Shown piece after piece: positions 21,795-32,600 of a stretch of DNA of 64,000 bases (within the stretch, counting starts at the first letter, position 1; every line of letters begins with the position of its first letter). The DNA is from Spisula solida (taxonomy: Eukaryota; Mollusca; Bivalvia; Venerida; Mactridae). Position numbers and translations under genes: made by a program. The notes below the pieces were generated by a model. The model saw only the letters and a program-made list of their open reading frames with translations, was not told the DNA's origin and ran no database searches. The stretch lies in the NCBI GenBank assembly GCA_947247005.1, contig OX365949.1:22263130-22327129 (forward strand), written 5' to 3'.

Positions 21795-24700
21795 CTAGAA
21801 ACAATAACGTTGATGGTTAAATTAAATCTAAGCTATGTCCTTTTCTACATACGCGACGACTATCAGAAACTCTGATAGCCTCCCCAATAGCCTAGTGGTT
21901 GAGCGTTCGCTTCGAGTGCGGGAGGTCTAGGGTTCGATCCCTGGCCGCGTCATACCAAAGACGAAATAAAAATGGTACCAGAAACCCCCTTGCTAAACGC
22001 TCAGCATAAACGGGAAACTGGCTTCTCTGCTCTCTTCATACCCCCGTAGCGTAGCATAACACCAGGAATGTGGTGTCGAGAGTGATTAATATAAGTTGGA
22101 AAAACTTGTTTCACAATCGACCTTAAATAAATTAGTATAAACTGAACTAATCATATCTTTCAATAATATATCATCTGACTAATCGGCTCTACACAATCGT
22201 TCGCTACATATATATATGGAATTTGCTGACCTCGGAAATGGTTTTAAAAAGCATATTTTAATAGGAAATGCACTTACCAGGTAAATCCTCCGTAGGCCAT
22301 TTTTTCATTATGTCAACGTCGCCTTGATCATAAACATGTGCGAGAGTAGCAGTTAGTCTTGTACATTCATCCTGGGTGTATCAAACACATTTGATTATTT
22401 AATTGAAGCGTTCTTCACGGCCATATAATCCCTATTCAGCAATCTTATGCCATCACTGTTTCATTATTTTGTAACTCTTTGAATGCACTTGTACAAGGTT
22501 TATGACGACTGATTTTTGAATGAGTACAGGCAACCATATACTGGCTAGGTTAAGTGTTCGCTGTTATGGGCAACCATAAACAGGTTAGGTGTAGCATCCG
22601 TTGTATCGGGCAACTATAAACTGGTTAGATCAAGTGTATGCTGTATCGGGCAACCATAAACGGGTTAGGTCAAGTGTACGCTGTTATGGGCAACCATAAA
22701 CAAGTTAGGTTAAGTGTTCGCTGTTATGGGCAACCATAAACAAGTTAGGTTAAGTGATCGCTGTAATGGGCAACCATAAACAAGTTAGGTTAAGTTTCGA
22801 TGTTTCGGGCAACCATATACAGGTTAGGTGTAGCATCCGTTGTATCGGGCAACCATAAACAAGTTAGATTAAGTTTCGATGTTTCGGGCAATCATAAACT
22901 GGTTAGGTTAAGTGTCCGCTGTATCGGGCAACCATAAACTGGTTATGTTAAGTAACCACTGTATCGGACAACCATAAACATATTAGGTTAAGTTTCCTAA
23001 ATAACTGGCAACCATAAACAGGTAAATAAAGGGCCTCTGTATCGGACAACCATTAACAGGTTCGGTTAAGTTTCCTCAATAACTGGCAACCATAGTCAGG
23101 TACGTTTAGTGGCCGCTGTATCGGGCAACTATAAACTGTTCAGGTCACGTGTCCGCTGTATCGGGCAACATTAAAGTGGTCAGGTCAAGTGTCCGCTGTA
23201 TCGGGCAAAAAAAAAATAGTGAAGTCAAGTGGGGCTGTATCGAACTGAAACTAGGTTGAAACTTGCCGTATTAAGCAAAATGAACAATAGATATACTGCA
23301 AACCAGTTACAGAAAAACATATGTGTTACCAGAATCACCTAGGAATATACTAGTACTATATGTTTGTGTAAGCCACTTACCATGGCCGCTTGCCAATTCA
23401 TTGTATTAACGCTGGAAATGCCAATGTCTCTTGGAACCACTGAATCCATCATACTTCGCCATTCTATGTTCGACGCTACTGGTGAAGATTGTGGTTGAAC
23501 AGTCGTCGTTGTTGGTGCCAAAGTTGTCGTTGTTGTTGGTGCCAAAGTTGTCGTTGTTGTTGGTGCCAAAGTTGTCGTCGTTGTTGGTGCCAAAGTTGTC
23601 GTTGTTGTTGGTGCCAAAGTTGTTGTTGTTGTTGTTGGTGCCAAAGTTGTCGTTGTTGTTGGTGCCAAAGTTGTGGTCGTTGGTGCCAAAGTCGTCGTCG
23701 TTGGTGACGATGTTGTCGCTGTCCCATGATTCCTTTGACACATGAAGGGTCTCCAATCTGCACATGGACCTGCTGCAAGAACATAACCTAGCCCACCCAT
23801 GGATAGATATATACAGTTGCCCACATCTGGTGCTGCCGGTATACCATTTTCCCACAACATCGGATCCACAGCTTCTCTGTCGGGGGAATCGTCGCTTCTT
23901 GGCATCCAGTACCATTCATTTGTGTTTCCATCAAGTTTTCCACCAAGCCATATTTCCCCTTAAAACATAAAGTTACGTGGGGTGACCAACAAATACGCGG
24001 AAAAGTGCTGTTATTTCTTTAATCGACATTGCAAGTCTGTGAACCTTTCGAGATATGTAGATAAGTCTATTTTCAATTAATTAACCACTGATCGTTTATA
24101 TAAACCAAAGTCTGAACGAACGCGGTTTCCTATGGCAACGCCAATGGACGTTACGTGGCCCAATTTTGCGTATTTTAAAACATGGCACGTTCGTGCATTT
24201 GTAATATTATGATTATCTACAGGGTGGGGTTTGAACATGCAATTAAGTAACATTGCATCCATTATTTCCAAAAATCTTTTTGACGTGAAAATCCCGCTGT
24301 AGACCTTTTTTATTTTAAGTTGGTGTCAGAAAAGGAGTGCGATACAAGAAATGGCGACGAAAATTCGTGTTGTAAATGATATGTCACAAAGTACCAATGA
24401 AAATGTTGCGAAATGCATCAGTTATATAATAACATACAAACATGTGTGTGTTTTGCATATTCTCTCATATGTATATGTAACCACATGAAGACCAATGGGG
24501 CAAGCGAATGGGCCATACGCGTCAATTACGTCAAAATACGTAATCAGTATTATAACTAAAGTACTTCTGCAGCTAATTCTTATAAATTACATGTAAGTTG
24601 CCAAGGCAAAACTTTAATTTTCCGTTGACAGGTGTATAAATTGTTATATCGCTATTTTTCGACAATTATTGAATGCGACATACACTCTGAATTGTGCCAC

Positions 24701-27700
24701 AAGTGTATTTTTATAACGTTCCATGAGCCGACGTCATGGCGCACATTAAACAATCATAGCTGAAACATCGGTCTTAAATACCATTACACATCAATTACTA
24801 AATTAGTCACTTCGTAGCATCCAAGAACATTCCCCTCTTCAGGCCATATTTTATTTTGAAAACAATAATGTTACTTGTTATGCATATATTATGTCAGATT
24901 CTACAGAAGTGACCTTTCTTGGGGCTGACGTCATGGTACACATTAAAATGCCGGGTTGAGATACCATTGCACATTACAGACAAGGGCGGTAACATTACTA
25001 GATACTTCGAGTTTAAAGGACAGGCCAAGTATGCACTTACCAGGTAAAACGTCTTCTGGCCATGTTGTCATTATATCAATGTCACCTTGACCGTATACAT
25101 GTGCAAGAGTCGCTGTTAGTCTGTTACACTCATCCTAATAATATAGAATAACAAATACTATCAATAGAAACGTTCTTTGTGGACACGGTCATGAAATTCC
25201 TGGGCGTGTATTCACAAAGCAAATTAAGGGAACACTTAAAATATTTTGACTTTAGTTTAAAATAAATTAGCTGCACATGTTTTCCAAGAAACAAAGAATA
25301 ACCCACGTTTTCTTTGTGATCATTTTATATATTTAAAGAATGTCTCCAAATATGTAAAACAATAATAATCTCGATTTTCCTGTTTAGCTGATACACATTA
25401 TTATAGACATTTTAAGATGTTAAGAAAATTTCTAAGTTTTCCCATAAGTTGCTTTGTGAAAACCAGCCCTGGTCGACAATCTTCAGCCATTAGCCCGCCT
25501 GTAAGTATATTACATGGAACGCCATAGCTGTCTTTTGTCGACGCTTGTCATGTAGACTTGGTGGTAGGACATGTGAACTTCTTAGTACAATATGTTAATA
25601 TGTCAAACCACATTGTTGACTTGTCAAACTATCATCTGAATATGTCAACTTGTCCTGTTACATTGATAAAACAACGGCTTAAATTGTTAAAAGAATACAA
25701 TAATATCTCAATCCATCGTGCTAGATATCGCATATAGACATAATCACAAGATACTTGAACAGTTTAACAGACTGACTTTACATAATTATAATACTGTTGC
25801 GCTGAGAAGTTCACATGCCCTACCGACAATTTAAGACGTTGTTGTAACAATTTAACATGTCGTATAGACATGTTCAAATGATATTATAACAATTTAACAT
25901 GACAAGCGTCAACAAAAGACAGCTATGGCGTTCCATAATATTGCCTGTAACCACTTGGTTGTGTTAGTGATTCGGTAAATACTAGTACCACTTTACAGTG
26001 ATTCTTCCACTTTTTGGACATTTTTAATAATTAAAATTAGGACAGGACTGGTGTCGGTTTAGTTTCATTTTCCTGTTCAGTTTGTTTTGGCCATTGTGAC
26101 TTACGCTTGTGGTCTTTGGTTTTTATGTGTGCCCTTGTGCTGTTTCTGTCGAGTTCTGTCTTCCATGCCCGATTTTGTATTATGTTTTTACTCATGGTGT
26201 AGTATATCTTAATGTGTTCATGTAACCAATACTGCTCCGACCAACTCTCCGCTCTACCGGGCTTTTAAACTCGGTTGAAAACACGACGTGAAACAAATGA
26301 AAAAAACCCAGTTTATCTAGCAGAAACATTAAATCTCGTATGGTACACTGAACGAAGTACTTCACATGTAGCGGTGGCTATTAAATATACTGGTCAGCAA
26401 TAAGAAAAAGAACATAGACCACTCAAATACTGTAACCGGAATAAGCTGGATTATAATATATATGGGTATAGGGTACTTACCATAGCCGCTTGCCAATTCA
26501 TTGTGTTAATGCTAGAAACGCCAATGTCTCTCGGAACAATTGAATCCGACATCTTTCGCCATACTAAGTTCGAAGTCTCTGGTGAGGATTGGGGTGGAAC
26601 AGTCGTCGTTGTTGGTGCCAAAGTTGTGGTCGTTGTTGATGCCAAAGTTGTTGTTGTTGTTGATGGTGCCAATGTTGTGGTCGTTGTTGATTCCAAAGTT
26701 GTGGTCGTTGGTTCCAAAGTTGTTGTTGTTGTTGACGAAGGCACATCTGCGATCAGGAATAATATTATATACATGTACAGTTAGAGGGAGTGATGGGAAA
26801 TAAGGTTTTCGATTAGACCCCTTGGCCTGATGCATATACATGTATATCGTGTACGTTTTATATTGTTCTCATAATGTTTATTGTAAAATCATCATAATCA
26901 TTTAAGACAATATTCGAAGTTTTAGTTGTAGGAGGAACGTCTCCCTCCGTCATAGACAAACCTTCATTGTTCGCATCATGAATGTTTAGTAAACAATAAA
27001 AATAAAGTACATGTACGAACGAAATAATTTTTACACAAAAGTCTTATTAAAAAGAGACAGAAAACATAGGTATCATTTTGTTTGTACAGGATAATTATGT
27101 ATTTACACTAATGTTTTTAAATTACAAGTATTCTAAAGGTTAATCTGAAATGTGCTTGTTTATTTATTTACTGGGCATTTCTGAACATAGTTTATGTAAA
27201 TCAAGCCTGTTAACTTTTAGGCGCCACGCACACGGAAAACACTCTAACTATCTGGCAGCACATTAATCAACTTCCAAATCAGAACCTGACACCTTCCAAA
27301 TCGTAATTTTCACTCTATCGCTGTTGATAGGTGATTTTTTTTTAACTATCGAAACTAATCGAAGTAACAATAGCAAACTCATGTGCCGGTCGGCTGAGGA
27401 GAGACGACTCACGAATAACAAAACATTGCGGGTTAGCTACAACATTTGGTATTATACTTACGTCCACAATCTTGCCTCCATGTGCCATCATTACAACAAT
27501 ATAAGTCATCAGCAGGCAGTGATATCTCTCTCACCACCTTTATCTTAGCACCAATGTGATGCATCATATGGTGTCGAGCTGGGAACATCTCAACTCTCGT
27601 AACCCGAGGAAATCCACATTCTACAAATAACCATGCACCATTTCTTAATACTATCACTTTAGAATGTTGGCACAATGTCTTACTTTAAGGTGAAATAGAT

Positions 27701-29002
27701 AATTTTGAATAATAATAGTCTGTAAAACGGATTTGATGATATTTAGCTTAAGATTTTTTCGAATGTTGGATGAAACACTACTTATTGCTTTACAAGAGCA
27801 TGCAAGTAAACGTTGAATAACTTTGGAATTACTACGCAAAACTATTCTTCATTTATTTAAAGGGAATGAACTATTTTAGGGAGGAATTTAAATTACATGC
27901 TATTAATAGGACATTCCCTTTTGTCGCACGTTTACTGTGTATCATTCCAAATAGCTTTTTTGAAAGTTTTTTTTCGAATGATGAATAGTACATTACTTAT
28001 TGCGTTAACGTTACTACTTTTCAAGAACATACAAGTACACGAGGAATAACTTTGGAATTGGTATGCAAAACTATTCTTCATTTATTTAATATAATTTTGA
28101 TGAAAAATAACAAGACGAATTAACAGTAAATTGTCATGATCTGATACGCTTTATGTATTTTGTTTTATATAATAACATTTGTACTAACAACAGGATTGCA
28201 ATAAATAAATCGTAAAATCAAAAAGTTTTGGAGCAGAATCGAGGGTTTCCGAATGAAAGACTTACCTTCAATAGTACAACCGTAGGTATCATCTTTGCGT
28301 TTGGAACATTTCTGCCCGGCCGGACAATTATCTCGGTTGTCACAGTGTATTGACATAATCTCCTTGATGAAAAAATAAGAAAAATGATGTTATATCACTG
28401 AGGAAACCTACGGAATAGTATTATTGCTATGTCAAATGTCGTCGTTTACTCCGGAGGCGATGCCTGATTACGCGATAAAACAATGGGACAACGCAATACG
28501 ACTCGCGATAACGCGTTACGATTTATTTTAAGGATGCTGGATTGGCTTGACAGAATAGAATACTTTACTTCCTCTGGCAAAAATTGAATCAAATCTGAAT
28601 GTAGGATCCAAGCCGCTCCAACATCCTTAACATTATAGTGTTATTATTGTTATAGATATATGAGTATATCTGATTTTCTAGTTACCTAACTCAAGTGCAA
28701 CTTACTCTTCTTATAATCTCTGTAATTCCAAGGGTTACCCATGCCTTTCTTATAACTGGCTTTGCTGTCGAAGATAACAATTCACAGAGTGTCATAGCGC
28801 GGTGATAGTTACACGCGACACAAGATGAGCGCAATCCACATTCTTTAACACATTGTTCAACAGAGACTTCAAACAATCGCCGCATAATGTTTCCATTTAC
28901 ATGTCGTGAAAAATATAAACTTTTTAAATGTACTTGTCCAAAAACAGTTTCCATAGAAATGGAAAAAGTAAGCAATATGATACACGTCTTAACTAGTTTC
29001 AT
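21517..29002 (-). CDS. Secreted PAN / C-type lectin-like mucin protein, two CTLDs (minus-strand paralogue)
   Basis: Eight exons (28706-29002, 28266-28362, 27462-27656, 26481-26746, 25041-25134, 23381-23958, 22278-22371, 21517-21794) give 632 residues with consistent phases. In order: a signal peptide (about 1-22); a PAN/apple-like Cys domain (C..EC...SSCVACNY...CEL); a short Cys motif (NCPAGQKCSKRKDDTYGC); a domain ending YCCNDGTWRQDCG, loosely sushi-like; a Thr-rich linker; a C-type lectin-like domain; a second Thr-rich linker (TTTTLAP units); and a second CTLD. CTLD marks are WQAAMDECxRLTATLAHVY, WLGG, EWYWMP, CIYL and FMCQ. No complete EPN or QPD Ca-sugar motif is present, so sugar binding is uncertain. 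The Thr runs should be O-glycosylated. Role probably in mucus or recognition (inference). Confidence 0.85.
21877..22135 (+). repeat. tRNA-derived SINE, family A (best copy)
   Basis: A-box-like TAGCCTAGTGGTTG near 21889 and B box GGTTCGATCCC at 21931-21941, then a 180-bp body and an AAATAAATTAGTATAA tail. It is intact enough to define the family and sits in the last intron of the minus lectin gene. Confidence 0.8.
22278..22371 (-). CDS. Minus lectin gene exon 7 (CTLD 2 middle)
   Basis: Ninety-four-bp exon, phase 0 to 1, DECTRLTATLAHVYDQGDVD to EDLP; CCCAG acceptor and CTG|GTAAGTG donor. Confidence 0.88.
22520..23240. repeat. 40-bp minisatellite (about 17 copies), intron 6 of minus lectin gene
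   Basis: Unit GGGCAACCATAAACAGGTTA followed by GGTTAAGTGTCCGCTGTATC, moderately diverged between copies. Confidence 0.9.
23381..23958 (-). CDS. Minus lectin gene exon 6 (end of CTLD 1, Thr linker, start of CTLD 2)
   Basis: Phase 1 to 0, 578 bp. EIWLGGKLDGNTNEWYWMPR to FMCQRN closes CTLD 1. About ten TTTT(T)LAP units follow (23515-23700), then NIEWRSMMDSVVPRDIGISS to NWQAAM opens CTLD 2. Acceptor TTTTAAG, donor ATG|GTAAGT. Confidence 0.88.
25041..25134 (-). CDS. Minus lectin gene exon 5 (CTLD 1 middle)
   Basis: Ninety-four-bp exon DECNRLTATLAHVYGQGDID to EDVLP, phase 0 to 1, donor CTG|GTAAGTG. Found by comparison with exon 7; it has no start codon, so it does not appear as an ATG-initiated frame. 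Confidence 0.85.
25202..25469. mobile_element. MITE, GGGC...TATTCACAAAGCA ends
   Basis: Left end GGGCGTGTATTCACAAAGCA, right end the reverse complement of GGGCTGGTTTTCACAAAGCA. Same family as 17768-18025. Confidence 0.65.
25514..25936. mobile_element. MITE with about 39-bp terminal inverted repeats
   Basis: Starts ATGGAACGCCATAGCTGTCT and ends with its reverse complement. The inverted match continues to CGCTTGTCATG with one mismatch. Interior motifs (GAAGTTCACATG, TTTAACATG) are also partly inverted. No ORF. Confidence 0.75.
26035..26205 (+). repeat. Dispersed GTTGGGCATTGTGCC repeat (diverged copy)
   Basis: Same order of blocks as 16560-16745 (TTCCTGTTCAG, GGCCATTGTG, TGTGCTGTTTC, GATTTTGTAT), more diverged. 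Confidence 0.5.
26481..26746 (-). CDS. Minus lectin gene exon 4 (Thr linker, start of CTLD 1)
   Basis: Acceptor GATCGCAG, donor ATG|GTAAGT. VPSSTTTTTLEPTTTT... linker, then NLVWRKMSDSIVPRDIGVSS to NWQAAM. Confidence 0.85.
27462..27656 (-). CDS. Minus lectin gene exon 3 (YCCNDGTW domain)
   Basis: NGAWLFVECG to YCCNDGTWRQDCG; donor at C|GTAAGT, phase 1. The start at 27656 uses CATTCTAAAG, a weak acceptor chosen because its phase fits exon 2. The 5' border is the least certain in this gene. Confidence 0.65.
28266..28362 (-). CDS. Minus lectin gene exon 2 (Cys motif)
   Basis: EIMSIHCDNRDNCPAGQKCS to GCTIE, 97 bp, acceptor TCATCAAG, donor GAAG|GTAAGT. Confidence 0.82.
28706..29002 (-). CDS. Minus lectin gene exon 1 (signal peptide, PAN-like domain)
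   Basis: ATG at 29000-29002, MKLVKTCIILLTFSISMETV signal peptide, then the PAN/apple-like domain; ends IIRR at AGA|GTAAGT, phase 0. The start is supported by the position and context of the plus-strand paralogue. Confidence 0.85.
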
Positions 29003-29398
29003 TTTTGTGGCCGTGTGGTTAATACCATGCCATTAAAAGATTGTTCGCCTGGAGACATCGGTACAATGGACTGACCATTTATACAACACAGATAATTGAT
29101 CATAACGATTACTTAAATAATTTAAGAGACTGTGATTGAATATAAACTATGGATTGAAATTTAACAAAGGTTACTGGGGATACAGCCTGTTGTACTCTGC
29201 ATCTCTAGTCACCTTTGTTGATTTATACAATAGAGTATACATATTCCATTACAGTCAGTTTAATTATTTAAATAATCGAACGGCAAATTCTCTGAAGTAC
29301 ATAATAGTCAGTCTGAACGGACACGATACCGATGTCAACGAGCAAACTACTAGCAAGTTCAAGATTGATGTGGTTATATTTACAAGACTGCCACGAAA
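29003..29398. promoter_or_regulatory. Shared bidirectional promoter region of the lectin pair
   Basis: The 396 bp between the two start codons must drive both genes. The flanks are inverted-repeat related: TACCGATGTC and GCCAC(A/G)AAAATG occur in the same order before each ATG. Upstream of the minus gene there is TATAAAT (29077-29083, minus strand), followed by GGTCAGTC. At the matching place upstream of the plus gene is TACATAAT (29298-29305), followed by AGTCAGTC, without a canonical TATA box. A TATAAA at 29141-29146 on the plus strand is a possible alternative. Confidence 0.6.
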
Positions 29399-29695
29399 AT
29401 GAAACTATTTAAGTCGTGTACCATTTTACTCACTTTTTCAGTTTCTATGGAAACTGTTTTTGGCCATGGCTTTTTGAAAAGTTTGCATTTTTCACGACAT
29501 GTAAATGGAAACATTATGCGGCGATTGTTTGAAGTCTCTGTTGAACAATGTGTTAAAGAATGTGGATTGCGGTCATCTTGTGTCGCGTGTAACTATCACC
29601 GCGCTACGACACTCTGTGAATTGTTATCTTCGGCAGCAAAGCCAGTTATAAGAAAAGCATGGGTAACCCTTGGAATTACACAGGACATAAGACGA
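29399..29695 (+). CDS. Plus lectin gene exon 1 (signal peptide, PAN-like domain)
   Basis: Same length (297 bp) and phase as its minus-strand paralogue. From about base 100 of the exon on, the two exons are nearly identical. Donor CGA|GTAAGT. Confidence 0.85.
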
Positions 29696-32600
29696 GTAAG
29701 TTATAATAAACCAGAAAATATGCTGCTGCTATAGATCGATGACGCTTTACGCTTGTAACAATAGAATGTAAATTGGAAAATAAAAAATAATAGAAGTTCA
29801 ATATCATAAAGCTGTATTTCATATTTCATTATTGTAATAAATTGTTTATGTTTTATTTCAGATAATTGTTCACGACTTGTTAATTATTATCAACTCTTAT
29901 CAAACGAGTTCAGGAAATTTCAATTCGGCAAAGTCGCCCACGATACGACATTGTGACAATGTCGAGTGTCGTATCGTGTTGTTGCCATGTCGTATCACAA
30001 TGTCGAGTGTCGTATCACAATGTCGAGTGTCGTATCACAATGTCGAGTGTCGTATCACAATGTCGAGTGTCGTATCACAATGTCGAGTGTCGTATCGTGT
30101 TGTTGCCATGTCGTATCACAATGTCGTGTGTCGTATCACAATGTCGAGTGTCGTATCACAATGTCGAGTGTCGTATCACAATGTCGAGTGTCGTATCACA
30201 ATGTCGTGTGTCGTATCACAATGTCGAGTGTCGTATCGTGTTGTTGCCATGTCGTATCACAGTGTCGTGTGTCGTATCACAATGTCGAGTGTCGTATCGT
30301 GTTGTTGCCATGTCGTATCACAATGTCGTGTGTCGTATCGTGTGGTTGCCATGTCGTATCACAATGTCGAGTGTCGTATCGTGTTGTTGCCATGTCGTAT
30401 CACAATGTCGTGTGTCGTATCGTGTGGTTGCCATGTCGTATCACAATGTCGAGTGTCGTATCGTGTTGTTGCCATGTCGTATCACAATGTCGTGTGTCGT
30501 ATCGTGTGGTTGCCATGTCGTATCACAATGTCGAGTGTCGTATCGTGTTGTTGCCATGTCGTATCACAATGTCGTGTGTCGTATCGTGTTGTTGCCATGT
30601 CGTATCACAATGTCGTGTGTCGTATCGTGTTGTTGCCATGTCGTATCACAATGTCGTGTGTCGTATCGTGTTGTTGCCATGTCGTATCACAATGTCGAGT
30701 GTCGTATCGTGTTGTTGCCATGTCGTATCACAATGTCGAATGTCGTATCGTGTTGTTGCCATGTCGTATCACAATGTCGTGTGTCGTATCACAATGTCGT
30801 GTGTCGTATCGTGTTGTTGCCATGTCGTATCACAATGTCGAGTGTCGTATCGTGTTGTTGCTACGTCGTATCACAATGTCGAGTGTCGTATCGTGTTGCT
30901 GCCATGTCGTATCACAATGTCGAGTCGTATCACAATGTCGAGTGTCGTATCGTGTTGTTGCCATGTCGTATCACAATGTCCAGTGTCGTATCGTGTTGTT
31001 GCCATGTCGTATCACAATGTCCAGTGTCGTATCGTGTTGTTGCCATGTCGTATCACAATGTCGAGTGTCGTATCGTGTGGTTGCCATGTCGTATCACAAT
31101 GCCGAGTGTCGTATCGTGTGGTTGCCATGTCGTATCACAATGTCGAGTGTCGTATCGTGTGGTTGCCATGTCGTATCACAATGTCGAGTGTCGTATCGTG
31201 TTGTTGCCATGTCGTATCACAATGTCGAGTGTCGTATCGTATTGTTGCCATGTCGTATCACAATGTCGAGTGTCGTATCGTGTTGTTGCCATGTCGTATC
31301 ACAATGTCGAGTGTCGTTTTATAGGTGTTATACCACAACGCAATATGACATTACACCATTGTGACGTACAGTATGTGAGAGCGCGTTGTCACAATGTCGT
31401 AGCGCGTTGCTGTGTGCCGCGTGTCGCTAAAATGAACGACGAAATCAGCAAGTCGGGGCATTCCAATGCGAAGTGACATCATGTCATTTTGACAAAAGTG
31501 TCCATCTCCGCGTTGTCACATTGTCGTATACATCGCGTTGGTGGTCATCGTGTTTGTGGGCAACCGGCGACATTTGACATGGCACTAACAAATAAATGGA
31601 TTAATCAGGTTTAAAACAATCAAAATACATGTATAATTCTATGATATTGCAATGTTTGTATACAAGTGACAGACCTGATTAAATTGACTATAATTCAGAA
31701 GGTTTCATTTATTATGTAACAGTATTTTGTTATTTCTAATGAAGGAGATCATGTCAAAGCATTGTAACAACCGAGATAATTGCCCGGCCGGACAGAAATG
31801 CTCAAAACGCAAGGATGATACCTATGGTTGTATTATTGAAGGTAAGTCAATCCTTCGGAAACTTTGTATCCTTTTCCAAAACTTTTTTAAATTTATTTGT
31901 TGCAGTCCTGGCCCCGATCTCCATAAGCAGCTCAATCTGAGGAAAATCTCATCTCGAATATTGACATGTGTCTTTATGTTAATTTTCATGCGAGACTGGG
32001 CTCAAAATTAGCATCACTTAACAGAAATGTTATTCGTAGTTAATTACAGTAAAATTTCAAAAACTGGAAATTCAGATTTATCTCTAATTCCGACTCTGAT
32101 GTTAGTGAAATCCTAACAGGAGTTGAGACTTCTACTTGAGATGCTTCGAGAGATCGGGCTCTGCTGTTTCTACAAATGTTATCAAATAAAACAAAATACA
32201 TAAAACGTAGCAGTATCACAGTTTATCACCCATGGACGCAATGATACAATACATGCACTCGAATAAATAATCATATTGATTCAAGACGTAATTGTACACT
32301 CGTGTACAAGTTATGTTTCGCAAGCAAAATCAAATTGCAACTTGCACGTAGACTAACACTCGTTCTTTTTGCAATCTCCCTAATACAAGACGTTCGTAAC
32401 ACGCAAATAAGTCAGTTGTAAAGTACAAAACAAGTTTTCACTATTGTTTGTGAAAAGGCAATTGTTAATTGAAATACTCCATTTAAAGTAACATATTGGA
32501 TCTAATATCCTTCAAAGTTTCCCTGCGCAACTACTAGTTCTAAATACTGTTGCGCACAGACAATCCAAAGCCACACAGAAACGACGGCAGTGCCTAGCCA

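Noticed and set aside
23406..23915. Asn-rich and Gln-rich frames (GTNNNDNFGTNN and WHQQQRQLWHQ) on the minus strand
   Set aside because: Out-of-frame readings of the Thr-linker exon; the Thr frame is continuous with CTLD sequence and has matching phases.
29877..31476. Three overlapping forward open frames of 450-507 codons (CRVSYRVVAMSYHN repeats)
   Set aside because: They arise from a stop-free minisatellite in an intron; all three frames are equally open and none has flanking coding sequence.
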